A DNA stretch of 64,000 nt from Bifidobacterium sp. ESL0745 (GTDB lineage Bacteria; Actinomycetota; Actinomycetes; Actinomycetales; Bifidobacteriaceae), in assembly GCF_029433335.1 (NCBI RefSeq), contig NZ_JAQTHX010000001.1, forward strand, positions 930,001 to 994,000, in the 5' to 3' direction. The notes beneath the pieces were generated by a model. The model was given only the letters and a program-made list of their open reading frames with translations. It did no database searches and was not told the DNA's origin. The translations under genes and the position numbers were made by a program. Positions within the stretch are counted from its first letter, which is position 1, and every line of letters begins with the position of its first letter. This document shows, one piece after another, positions 43,613-53,076 of the stretch.

Positions 43613-44641
43613 ATGTCCGAAAAGCCTGTCGACAAGGCGATCGACGACGCCATCGCTATCAAGGCCCCCAACGATGGCCCGCTGAGCGGCGACTCAATAC
43701 ACCAATCTGCGAAAGACCTTGGTCAGAGTGCCGGCAATGCTGATTCGCAAGTCTCTGATAAAGACCCCAATGCTATTACGACAACCGTCAGCAAAGCCCA
43801 ACAACAGGCCATGGAAGCCAAGGCCGAAGCCATACGCACTGAGGCGCACAACAAAGCCGACACCATTCGGCGCAAAGCCGAAGAACGCGCGACATATGTC
43901 ATCGCACGCGGCGAGGTGAAGGCCGCACAAGCGCTGGGAATCACTCCCCCGTCGATGCCCGGACGCAAGGTGCGCCTCGACGTGCACGGCCGACCGAAAC
44001 CGTTGCTGCGTGGCTGGATCCACGCAGTGGCTGCCCCGCTCGCCCTGGCCGCCGGTATCGTGCTCATCTGCCTGGCACACGGAACCGCGCTCAAATGGGC
44101 GTGTGCGGTCTTTATGGTCTGCTCGCTGATATTGTTCACCAATTCGGCCGCCTACCATCTGGGCGACTGGTCACCCAAGACCACTGATATCCTGCGGCGC
44201 ATCGACCATATGAACATCTTCCTCCTGATCGCCGGCACCTATACCCCGGTCTCCTTCGCCCTGACGCCCAACTGGCGCAACGGGGTGATCGGCGGGATGT
44301 GGGCCTGCACACTGGTGGCGCTCCTGATCCACGTCATCTGGATCAACGCCCCACGTTGGCTTTATACGGCCGTCTACATCGTCTTCGGCGTCTCCGGCGT
44401 CGCCTTCCTCGACCTCTTCTGGTTCTCGCCATATGCCGGCCCGGCGGTAGTCGTTCTGCTGGCTGCGGGCGGTGCCTGCTATATCGCCGGCGCCATCGTC
44501 TATGCGCTGCGCAGGCCCGATCCGTGGCCGCGCGTCTTCGGCTTCCACGAGATCTTCCACCTCGGCACGGTGGCCGGTTACGCCTGCCACATGGTGGCCA
44601 TTTATATGGTCATCGTCAACCTTTCGCAAATACATCCATAA
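43613..44641 (+). CDS. Hemolysin III / PAQR-family membrane protein
   Basis: The 342-residue protein has an N-terminal hydrophilic, partly coiled-coil segment of about 125 residues (AQQQAMEAKAEAIRTEAHNK) followed by seven membrane helices of the PAQR/HlyIII family: NSAAYHLGDW, RRIDHMNIFLLIAGTYTP and FHEIFHLGTVAGYACH hold the conserved Ser, His, Asp and His residues that bind zinc in this fold. Family members may be lipid hydrolases and influence membrane fluidity; the hemolysin name comes from one Bacillus protein. The extension is unusual, as most relatives are about 210 residues. Confidence 0.9.
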   Translation: MSEKPVDKAIDDAIAIKAPNDGPLSGDSIHQSAKDLGQSAGNADSQVSDKDPNAITTTVSKAQQQAMEAKAEAIRTEAHNKADTIRRKAEERATYVIARGEVKAAQALGITPPSMPGRKVRLDVHGRPKPLLRGWIHAVAAPLALAAGIVLICLAHGTALKWACAVFMVCSLILFTNSAAYHLGDWSPKTTDILRRIDHMNIFLLIAGTYTPVSFALTPNWRNGVIGGMWACTLVALLIHVIWINAPRWLYTAVYIVFGVSGVAFLDLFWFSPYAGPAVVVLLAAGGACYIAGAIVYALRRPDPWPRVFGFHEIFHLGTVAGYACHMVAIYMVIVNLSQIHP

Positions 44642-44686
44642 GCCGATTGCACGATTACACATCCGCCTTTCAAAAACCGGGACATG

Positions 44687-44726
44687 AAAAGGTCCGAACC
44701 CATGATTTTATGGATTCGGACCTTTT
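44687..44726. terminator. Bidirectional terminator between HlyIII-like gene and greA
   Basis: AAAAGGTCCGAA and TTCGGACCTTTT (12 bp, perfect, A and T runs at both ends) with inner CCAT/ATGG lie between the convergent genes and can serve both. Confidence 0.95.
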
Positions 44727-44766
44727 ACGATTCAACGGGCGAAGCGCAGGACCAAGCTCAAACCGA

Positions 44767-45249
44767 CTACTTCATCGGCTTGGAATCCTTGATCTTCACC
44801 TTAATCTCACGGCCGTTCGGGGCCTTGTAGCTCACTTCGTCACCCTTCTTGGCGCCCATGATGGCGGCACCGATCGGCGATTCCGGGCTGATGACGTCAT
44901 AGTCGGTGGCCACGGCGATATCGCGGGAACCAAGCACATACTTCATTTCCTTGCCGGCAAGCTCGAGCGTGACCAGCGAACCGTTGCCGACCTTGCCAGC
45001 CGGCGGTGCCTTCAGAATCTTCGTATTGCGCAGCTTGACGATGAGCTCGTTGATGCGCCCCTCGTTCTTGCCCTGTTCCTCGCGGGCGGCCTGGTAGCCG
45101 CCGTTTTCGGACAAATCGCCTTCGGCGCGGGCCGTGGCGATACGCTGGGTGATCTCGTCGCGATAATCGCCCTGACGATAGGCCAGCTCCTTCTGGAGCT
45201 TGTCATAGGCCTCCTGCGTGAGCAGAACGGTCTTTTCTTCCTCTGCCAT
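44767..45249 (-). CDS. greA: Transcription elongation factor GreA
   Basis: The 160-residue protein has the GreA N-terminal coiled coil (LLTQEAYDKLQKELAYRQGDYRDEITQRI) with acidic tip residues in ARAEGDLSENGGYQAAREEQG, and the C-terminal FKBP-like domain (SPESPIGAAIMGAKKGDEVSYKAPNG). It stimulates transcript cleavage by backtracked RNA polymerase. AGGAGGAATC before the ATG at 45249 fixes the start. Confidence 0.96.
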   Translation of the reverse strand: MAEEEKTVLLTQEAYDKLQKELAYRQGDYRDEITQRIATARAEGDLSENGGYQAAREEQGKNEGRINELIVKLRNTKILKAPPAGKVGNGSLVTLELAGKEMKYVLGSRDIAVATDYDVISPESPIGAAIMGAKKGDEVSYKAPNGREIKVKIKDSKPMK

Positions 45250-45365
45250 GATTCCTCCTTGCCTTTTATCGGTTTGTGTTCCTGCCATGTCCGGCGGGTG
45301 CCAAACGTTCAAAAAAACAAATAAGACCGGCACGCTGGCCGGTCACCGTATTGGATTTCCTTGCC

Positions 45366-45773
45366 TTAGCGCGTGGCGATGATGTCGATGACAAACACCA
45401 GCGTGTCATCGCCGCCTATGCCGGCCTGCGGCATGCCCTGCCTGCCATATCCGTATTCCGGCGGAATCGAGACCACCAGGCGCGAACCCACGTTGTGACC
45501 GGGAACGGTACGATCCCAGCCCTTGATGACCTGGCCGACACCGATGCCGAAACTGGCCGGCTGATGGCGGTCGAAACTCGAATCGAAAGGTTCGTCCTTG
45601 CCCCAGACCACGCCATGATAGTTCACGGTGACATTGTCGCCGGAACGAACCATTGGACCATTGCCCTCGACCAGCTCGACGGCTTTCAGTCCGGTCGGTG
45701 CCGGGGCATCGGGAAATTCAATGACAGGCTTTGCACCGAACTCGGCATTTACCTCGGGCATATTCGCAGCCAT
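45366..45773 (-). CDS. FKBP-type peptidyl-prolyl isomerase
   Basis: The 135-residue cytoplasmic protein is one FKBP domain: VRSGDNVTVNYHGVVWGKDEPFDSSFDR, FGIGVGQVIKGWDRTVPG and LVVSIPPEYGYGRQG contain the aromatic pocket residues of active isomerases. There is no signal peptide. It has a strong ribosome site (AAGGAGG) and lies 116 bases upstream of greA on the same strand, possibly in one transcript. Confidence 0.94.
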   Translation of the reverse strand: MAANMPEVNAEFGAKPVIEFPDAPAPTGLKAVELVEGNGPMVRSGDNVTVNYHGVVWGKDEPFDSSFDRHQPASFGIGVGQVIKGWDRTVPGHNVGSRLVVSIPPEYGYGRQGMPQAGIGGDDTLVFVIDIIATR

Positions 45774-45923
45774 ACGTAGACCTCCTTGTTATTTTACAAT
45801 GTTAATAGGTTAGCACTGCCGTACCCCCGCAACATCCATTGCGCTTAAAGTGCACAGAACTTGCGGAAAACCGAATTGATAAAAAACGATAATTATTACC
45901 GAAAAATAGCAACAATGCCGGCT

Positions 45924-47387
45924 TCAGCATTCGACCATATTGACAGCAAGACCACCTTCCGAGGTTTCTTTGTATTTGGACATCATGTCGGCGCCGGTGT
46001 CCTTCATCGTCTTGATGACCTGATCAAGGCTGACCATGTGCTGGCCGTTGCCCAACAAGGCCATTCGCACGGCATTGATGGCCGTGTTGGCGGCCATTGC
46101 GTTGCGCTCGATGCAGGGAATCTGGACAAGCCCGGCCACCGGATCGCAAGTCAGGCCCAAATGGTGTTCCATGGCGACCTCGGCCGCGTTCTCGACCTGC
46201 CGGGGCGTGCCCTGCATCACTTCGCACAGCCCTGCCGCCGCCATCGATGCGGCCGAACCAACCTCACCCTGGCAACCGACCTCAGCGCCGGAAATGGACG
46301 CGTTGCGCTTAAAAAGGTAGCCAACGGCCCCTGCCGCCAAAAGGAAACGGATGATGCCTTCCTCATCGGCGGAACCGGCGAAATGCCAATAATATTCAAG
46401 CACTGCGGGAATGATTCCCGCCGATCCGTTGGTCGGGGCAGTGACGATGCGGCCTCCTCCGGCGTTTTCCTCGTTGACCGCGAGCGCAAAAAGGTCGACC
46501 CAGGTGCATTCGGAGGATTCCAGCACAGAGGCGGGCCTACGCACATTATGGGAGAGGATGTCGGCATTGCCGGAAAGCTCACGGTAGATCTTGGGCGCAC
46601 GCCGGGGCACGTCAAGCCCGCCGGGAAGGATGGTCTGGGTGCTCATGCAGCCGTTCTTGACACAATCGTCCATATGCCGCCAGACGTTGAGCAACGCATC
46701 CTTGATTTCCTTGGGCGTTCGCGTGGCCGTTTCGTTGGCCCAGACGATTTCGGAGATGCTTTTGTCCTCCCGCTTGCATATTTCAAGTAGCTCATTGCCA
46801 CTGGCGAAGGGATACGGTGCCTCGGGCGGAAAATCATTGCTGCTGTCCACGCTTGCCTCTTCAGCAAAGGTGCTGCCCTTGGGTGCTTTTTCGTGGATGC
46901 CGATCAACAGATCACCAGGATGGCCCTCTCGTACGAAACCGCCGCCGATTGAATACCAGACTTGCTCGTCGATTTTCTCACCGTGCTCGTTGAATGCCTC
47001 GAAACGCATGCCGTTGGGGTGCGCAGCCAGCATCTTCCACTTTTCGAAAATCATGTCCGTGTCGTAATCGAACGCGATGTTGTGCCTGCCGCCAAGATTG
47101 AGCGTACCGGCGCTTTCGCATTCTTCCCTGATATTGAGCAGGTGATCCGTATTGACCGTAGCCGGCACGTTGCCTTCAAGCCCCGCCATGGTGGCCCTGT
47201 CGGTGCCGTGCCCCAGCCCGGTCATGGACAATGACCCGTACAACGTGCTTTTCACGCGGCCCACACGCCCGATCAAATCGCGATTTTGCAGCGACGCCAC
47301 GAAATTCGAAGCGGCGATCATCGGGCCGACGGTATGCGAGGAGCTTGGCCCCACGCCGATCTTGAACATGTCGAGAATACTGAACAT
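45924..47387 (-). CDS. sdaA: L-serine ammonia-lyase, iron-sulfur type, single chain
   Basis: The enzyme deaminates L-serine to pyruvate and ammonia. The 487-residue chain joins the beta domain ([16 protein letters not shown] at the start, substrate region) and the catalytic alpha domain; [21 protein letters not shown] and [18 protein letters not shown] hold the cysteines that carry the 4Fe-4S cluster. The C-terminus ends [12 protein letters not shown], whose last cysteine can occupy the active site as a tail-in-mouth before substrate binds. ATG at 47387 was preferred to an upstream TTG. Confidence 0.95.
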   Translation of the reverse strand: MFSILDMFKIGVGPSSSHTVGPMIAASNFVASLQNRDLIGRVGRVKSTLYGSLSMTGLGHGTDRATMAGLEGNVPATVNTDHLLNIREECESAGTLNLGGRHNIAFDYDTDMIFEKWKMLAAHPNGMRFEAFNEHGEKIDEQVWYSIGGGFVREGHPGDLLIGIHEKAPKGSTFAEEASVDSSNDFPPEAPYPFASGNELLEICKREDKSISEIVWANETATRTPKEIKDALLNVWRHMDDCVKNGCMSTQTILPGGLDVPRRAPKIYRELSGNADILSHNVRRPASVLESSECTWVDLFALAVNEENAGGGRIVTAPTNGSAGIIPAVLEYYWHFAGSADEEGIIRFLLAAGAVGYLFKRNASISGAEVGCQGEVGSAASMAAAGLCEVMQGTPRQVENAAEVAMEHHLGLTCDPVAGLVQIPCIERNAMAANTAINAVRMALLGNGQHMVSLDQVIKTMKDTGADMMSKYKETSEGGLAVNMVEC

Positions 47388-47742
47388 AGCCAATAGTCTA
47401 ACGGAAAAGTGTGTGCAACGTATTTCTTTTCAGCAAAAACCATAAAATGAGACATTTTTCTTAAGTTGCTCTCACCCCACAACGCTTATGACTAATACCA
47501 TCCAATATGACCGATACAAGCAACTTCCGCTTTTGGTATGTCAACAGCAATTGAGTTGCTTTCGTCCCTGCACAATAGTGTTGCGAGACAATCCCCTAAA
47601 GGGATTGAGTGCCCCCCTAAAGGGATTGAGTGCTACAGACAATAATCGTGTAAGAGGCAAGGTCTAAACGCCAACGAACATATCGCATTTCGTCCGGTAG
47701 AGCCGGCATGGCATAATAATGCCTTGTCGATTGATTCGATGT
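47388..47742. other. Intergenic region upstream of tRNA-Leu with tandem hairpin repeat
   Basis: About 355 bases between sdaA and tRNA-Leu. Apart from the tandem repeat listed separately it holds CATAATAAT about 30 bases before the tRNA, a likely -10. I find no gene. Confidence 0.5.
47593..47633 (+). repeat. Two tandem copies of a 20-base hairpin unit
   Basis: The same 20 bases occur at 47593-47612 and 47614-47633, separated by one C. Each copy starts CCCCTAAAGGGATT; with the preceding AAT the first forms the stem AATCCC/GGGATT. Only two copies are seen, so this is not a CRISPR array. Confidence 0.85.
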
Positions 47743-47823
47743 GCTCCCGTGGCGGAATCGGTAGACGCAGCTGACTTAAAATCAGCCGCCTTTGGCTTGT
47801 GGGTTCGAGTCCCACCGGGAGTA
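47743..47823 (+). tRNA. tRNA-Leu (anticodon TAA)
   Basis: A normal class II leucine tRNA of 81 nt: acceptor GCTCCCG with CGGGAGT (terminal G-T pair), anticodon loop CTTAAAA giving TAA, long variable arm (CGCCTTTGGCT) and T loop TTCGAGT, discriminator A. CCA is not encoded. A T-rich run follows. Confidence 0.95.
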
Positions 47824-47839
47824 CTTTTCTTCTTTGTTT

Positions 47840-48883
47840 TTACTTTTTCTTCAACAATCTGGTGCCATAGTCCAAGACGATGCCGTCGAGAAGGCCGTGG
47901 TCGCTGGAAATGAAGGAATCGATCGGCGTGCCATGGTCGCGTTGTGCGGCTTCGGATACTTTGACAAGAATACGGTTCCAGATCAGTGCTCCGCCGCCGA
48001 CCACATCGATACGTCCGGGATGGATGGTCTTGTACATGGAACGTTCGGCACGTGTCATGCGCAGGAAACGATTGTTGACCCTGAAAATATCCTCGTACGA
48101 CACCCGCACGCCATCGACAGATCGGTGATCGTATTCCTTCAGCCCCAGCGCCAACGCCGTCATCGTGGTCACGGAACCGGAAACGCCGATAATGGTCCGG
48201 GTCTTCCCTGCCGGAATATGTTCGAACGCTTCATCGATATGCCGGTCGATGTCCCCGCTCGCCTCGGCAATCTCGGTCTCGGTCGGTGGGTCGGTATGCA
48301 GATGACGTTCTGTCATACGAACAGAACCTATGTTCATCGAAAACGCCGATTGCACGCTAGTGGCCGGCGCGGATTTGCCATCCCCACCCATCACCATTTC
48401 GGTCGATCCGCCGCCAAGGTCGACCACCAGATAAGGCGCTTCAAGCCCAGTGCGCGGTACGCTGCCGATGGCTCCCAGGAAACTCAGCGAGGCTTCTTCC
48501 GTCCCCGGTATCACCTCAGGACGCACGCCAAGAATCGACTCGATCCCATCCTCGAAATCCTTGCGGTTCTCGGCGTCTCTGGTGGCGGAGGTGGCCACGA
48601 AACGCAGACCGTCGACCGGATGCTCCTTGAGTATCCCCGCGAATTCCCTCGCCGCCTCGTAAGCGCGTTGAAGTGCATCGTCAGCAAAACGATGGGTCTT
48701 GTCGACATCCTGGCCAAGCCTGATGACACGAAGGACGCGGGGCACGACATCTTCCACGGTTGTGTCGCCATACACCCTGGATACTTTGAGCCTGATGGAG
48801 TTGGTACCACAATCGATGCCCGCAACGGTCACGTAATTCTTGGTTTCGTCTTTCATTTCAGTACCATCCACCATCCATGTCAT
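47840..48883 (-). CDS. ppx: Ppx/GppA-family exopolyphosphatase
   Basis: The 347-residue protein has the acetate-kinase/hsp70-like ATPase fold of the family: VAGIDCGTNSIRLKVSRV at the start (phosphate 1 loop), VATSATRDAENRKDF, VVDLGGGSTEMVMG (phosphate 2 loop) and GVSGSVTTMTALALGL. It hydrolyses terminal phosphates of polyphosphate or of pppGpp. Its length fits the short actinobacterial type lacking a C-terminal HD domain. AGGAAAAC supports the 48883 start; an internal ATG nine codons on is possible. It is the last gene of the eno-ftsB-DUF501-ppx run. Confidence 0.9.
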   Translation of the reverse strand: MTWMVDGTEMKDETKNYVTVAGIDCGTNSIRLKVSRVYGDTTVEDVVPRVLRVIRLGQDVDKTHRFADDALQRAYEAAREFAGILKEHPVDGLRFVATSATRDAENRKDFEDGIESILGVRPEVIPGTEEASLSFLGAIGSVPRTGLEAPYLVVDLGGGSTEMVMGGDGKSAPATSVQSAFSMNIGSVRMTERHLHTDPPTETEIAEASGDIDRHIDEAFEHIPAGKTRTIIGVSGSVTTMTALALGLKEYDHRSVDGVRVSYEDIFRVNNRFLRMTRAERSMYKTIHPGRIDVVGGGALIWNRILVKVSEAAQRDHGTPIDSFISSDHGLLDGIVLDYGTRLLKKK

Positions 48884-49032
48884 CTTGTTTTCCTGTATCT
48901 GACATTATCCTTGAGACGCAACATTATCCGCACAACAATCTATTGTCGAAGACCACATTCAAGCCGCGACACGCGTGGCCATTGCTACAGCACCGTAGTC
49001 CCGTCACCGCAATGATAACAATACCGTTTTAT

Positions 49033-49713
49033 TCAGCCGAGCTCGGTGGTGCAGCGGCAGACCTTCGGATTGAACTCGTCGGTGATGCGCTCCATCACCA
49101 GGTCGCCGATAGGATTGACACCGTGGCCCATCACCAACGTCTGGGCAATCAGGGCGTGCAAGCACTTGACACGCACGGGCATGCCTCCCGCGCTTGTGCC
49201 GGCGATATGTTCCTCACTGTCGCCGAGTCTGGCTGCCAGCTCATGACGAAAAGCGAGATACAGCCGATGGGCGTACTGGTACTGGCTCCGAAGCGTTTCG
49301 TCATGCACCACCAGATCGGTATAGTGCTGCATGGACCCGTCAGCTTCGACCCGTGAAACGGCCTTGACCGCCTCAGGGCTGGTCAGGTAGCAGGTGGTGG
49401 GGAACGGTGTGCCATCAGGCAGCACAGGACGGGTCACCACGGCCAGCGGCCGCCCACAAACGCAACGCGCCCCTATTGCTACCATACCGCGCGGGAAACG
49501 GCCAAGCTGACGCGTCACTATGGCGATATCTTCGTCACCGGCCTTGTCTGCCATCACACGGTCGATCAGATTTTTGGCACGAAGCGAAAGATCGGTATCG
49601 GAGTCTTTGGCGACATCGACGAATCGCACTGAATTGCCATCCTCTGAAGTGCGTCGGTCTTCGTCCTTCCTCTCGTTCGCTTCCTGGTAGCTCTCGGATT
49701 GGTCCTGTTCCAC
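49033..49713 (-). CDS. DUF501-family protein
   Basis: The 226-residue protein has an N-terminal polar segment (about 40 residues) followed by the DUF501 core: VTRQLGRFPRGMVAIGARCVCGRPLAVVTRPVLPDGTPFPTTCYLTSP with clustered cysteines, then CLHALIAQTLVMGHGVNPIGD near the C-terminus. The family is found beside ftsB and eno in most actinobacteria and has no established biochemistry; cysteines and histidines suggest a metal site. A GTG start at 49713 with AAGGATC upstream is preferred to an upstream TTG. Confidence 0.88.
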   Translation of the reverse strand: MEQDQSESYQEANERKDEDRRTSEDGNSVRFVDVAKDSDTDLSLRAKNLIDRVMADKAGDEDIAIVTRQLGRFPRGMVAIGARCVCGRPLAVVTRPVLPDGTPFPTTCYLTSPEAVKAVSRVEADGSMQHYTDLVVHDETLRSQYQYAHRLYLAFRHELAARLGDSEEHIAGTSAGGMPVRVKCLHALIAQTLVMGHGVNPIGDLVMERITDEFNPKVCRCTTELG

Positions 49714-49855
49714 GTTGATCCTTATCAAATATTACTTAATATTACTTAATATTATTTATTATCACTTATCGTATCGGTGAGCGGGGCGTGATATCCGACT
49801 TGAAACTCTGGACGTTTCCCTTCACCGCATATCAAATGAAGCTTGCCCTTGAGTT

Positions 49856-50515
49856 TCAGCGTTTTACGGTTTTCGTTCCGGATTTGCCGTTCCCGCCATT
49901 TTGATTGCCTGTACCGGTGTTCTGACCTGGTTTGTTCTGCTGACCCGTACCGGTTTTGCTGTTATCGTTAACATTCGTCTGACCGTCGTTGGCACCGGAG
50001 TTCTGAGCGTCCCTTGGCTGATTGCTTACAGCGCCAGGAGTTGTGACCTGCGACTTGTCTTTTTTCAGCGGTTCGTCGGCCTTTTTGAACCCATATGCCA
50101 GCTCGCGGTACCAAGGCAGAATCTGCTTGTCGGAATTGACATCGGTTTGGTCGGTGTTATCGGACTTCGGCTTGACTCCGGTGACGGCCTCCGGATGCTC
50201 GACATGAATGGCCTGTTCGCCTGGAAAGACAAAGCCCAGCCGTTCGCGTGCCTGTGCGGTGACATAGGCATTGTCGTTCCAGCGGGAAATGTCGTTTTCC
50301 AAATCCTGTTTCTTTGCGCTCAAAGCGGCTTCCTGACGTTTGAGCCCGTTAAGTTCGGAAAGGTTCATGGCATAGTTGTATATGGACGACACCAATTGGA
50401 TGGCTCCAACCACAACGATAAGGAACGCAACGAAAAAAGCTATCGGGCCGGAACCCCGACGTTTGACGCGCTTCTTGGCGCTGTCGGTTTTTTCTTTGTT
50501 TCTTGTGGTTCCCAT
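49856..50515 (-). CDS. FtsB/DivIC-like septum protein
   Basis: The 219-residue protein has a basic cytoplasmic start, one membrane helix (about 25-46, IAFFVAFLIVVVGAIQLVSSI) and a coiled coil (about 50-85, LSELNGLKRQEAALSAKKQDLENDI) that continues into WNDNAYVTAQARERLGFVFPGE, the FtsB/DivIC signature. It bridges FtsQ and FtsL in the divisome. The last 80 residues are a long N/G/Q/T-rich disordered tail not found in short FtsB proteins. It follows the eno terminator by few bases, so it depends on read-through or its own promoter. Confidence 0.88.
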   Translation of the reverse strand: MGTTRNKEKTDSAKKRVKRRGSGPIAFFVAFLIVVVGAIQLVSSIYNYAMNLSELNGLKRQEAALSAKKQDLENDISRWNDNAYVTAQARERLGFVFPGEQAIHVEHPEAVTGVKPKSDNTDQTDVNSDKQILPWYRELAYGFKKADEPLKKDKSQVTTPGAVSNQPRDAQNSGANDGQTNVNDNSKTGTGQQNKPGQNTGTGNQNGGNGKSGTKTVKR

Positions 50516-50527
50516 AAGACACGAAAA

Positions 50528-50568
50528 TACCCGTCACATTCGACTTACACAAGCGAATGTGACGGGTA
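50528..50568 (-). terminator. Terminator of eno
   Basis: TACCCGTCACATTCG and CGAATGTGACGGGTA (15 bp, perfect) with an 11-base loop, followed on the minus strand by TTTTCG. It stands between eno and ftsB and would separate them. Confidence 0.9.
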
Positions 50569-50610
50569 GAAGCTCACAGTGCAACAGCACTGCGATGACT
50601 TTAGTTGAAG

Positions 50611-51915
<1,305 letters not shown>

Positions 51916-51992
51916 TTAAAGATGGACTTACATTACCACTTCTAAGGTTAATGCTTTTGATGGACGTAGACCAGTGAAGATAGAGACATAAT

Positions 51993-52006
51993 TGTGAACG
52001 TTCACA
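51993..52006. promoter_or_regulatory. Operator-like palindrome upstream of eno
   Basis: TGTGAACGTTCACA is a perfect 14-bp palindrome in the eno promoter region, differing at one base from the site upstream of pyk at 13462. Confidence 0.7.
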
Positions 52007-52193
52007 TGTCAGAATAGAAAAAATGTTCTCCTACCCGCTCGATAAGAGACGTGTGAATACCAAAGTTCCGATTGCTTGCAAACCCATCCCTCGCAATTCG
52101 ATAGAGGTCATCCATCTACCATTGCCGCTATTGCCCTCAAACTGCATCCGCACCGAATATAATGGTCCTTAAATTATTAGGGAATGGAGTTTT

Positions 52194-53051
52194 ATGTTCG
52201 AATCGCACTACCTTGACACTCCATATGGGGACTTCCATTATTGCATTTGCAATACCCACGAAGCACAAAGAACCATGGTCGCCTTTACCTGCATGGGAAT
52301 CAACAGTGCGGAATACGACTTCTACGGTCTGGCCAATGCAATTTCGCCCACAACACGTCTGATATTGGTCGATCTGCTGGGGTCCGGGAAAAGCGGACAA
52401 CCCAAAAACGCGGAACGAAACCTGGAAAACATACGAGCCGAAATAGCCGGTTTCCTTAATGGCCTGCATCTTGATAGATACTATCTGTGCACCCACAGTT
52501 TCACTGCCATCTATCTGCTCAAGTGCCTGTCCGTCCCCTCGATCAGATCCTCCGTCACGGGGTTTATCGCCATCGATCCGTCGATTCCCGCCATGATGTG
52601 CTCCCATACCGATGATTTCACAAGCAATCTTGAAGAGGCTGAGGCCAACAGGAAAAGACACGCATCGGGTATGGCCATAGCAATGCCCGATGCGGATATC
52701 AACCCTTTGCTACCCGATACGGCAAGAAAAGACTGCTTTGAGTTGTACTGCAACCTTTCAGGCAATCCTTCGGAAATTTCGGAATTGCATGAGGCAACGG
52801 CGACAGCGGAAAAGACCCAAAACCTGAAATTGGATGACGATATCCCTTCTTTGTCCTTTCTTTCGACACTGAATCTGCCTCATTTTCTTGAATTCGGGAA
52901 CCCTTATTTCAACTCGAACCAGAAATCGGCGGAAGTTGTACTGCAAGGCCATCATTTTCTACATTGGCTGCATCCCGATATGATGGGCAGAATCATCAAT
53001 GGCTTCATTGATGAAACAGCTGCTGTCGAGTCTGAAGAATCCGATAACTAG
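52194..53051 (+). CDS. Alpha/beta hydrolase fold protein
   Basis: The 285-residue protein fits the alpha/beta hydrolase fold: LILVDLLGSGKSG (oxyanion-side loop, residues 57-68), nucleophile S102 in the elbow CTHSFTA, and late histidines H253/H257 in QGHHFLHWLH. The elbow lacks the usual glycines of GxSxG, as in some peptidase- and esterase-like members. Base composition is lower in GC than neighbouring genes, and it stands alone, divergent from eno, which suggests later acquisition. Substrate is unknown. Its last codons form one arm of a terminator. Confidence 0.8.
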   Translation: MFESHYLDTPYGDFHYCICNTHEAQRTMVAFTCMGINSAEYDFYGLANAISPTTRLILVDLLGSGKSGQPKNAERNLENIRAEIAGFLNGLHLDRYYLCTHSFTAIYLLKCLSVPSIRSSVTGFIAIDPSIPAMMCSHTDDFTSNLEEAEANRKRHASGMAIAMPDADINPLLPDTARKDCFELYCNLSGNPSEISELHEATATAEKTQNLKLDDDIPSLSFLSTLNLPHFLEFGNPYFNSNQKSAEVVLQGHHFLHWLHPDMMGRIINGFIDETAAVESEESDN

Positions 53052-53074
53052 AAAACGTCATCGGATTCTTCAGA
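53031..53074. terminator. Bidirectional terminator overlapping the hydrolase gene end
   Basis: TCTGAAGAATCCGAT and ATCGGATTCTTCAGA are 15-bp perfect arms around a 14-base loop that contains the hydrolase stop codon. The right arm ends three bases before the mfd stop codon, so one hairpin closes both convergent genes. Confidence 0.85.
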
Positions 53075-53076
53075 AA

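Noticed and set aside
47585..47640. CRISPR array
   Set aside because: Only two copies, separated by one base rather than by spacers of 30 or more, and no cas gene in the window.
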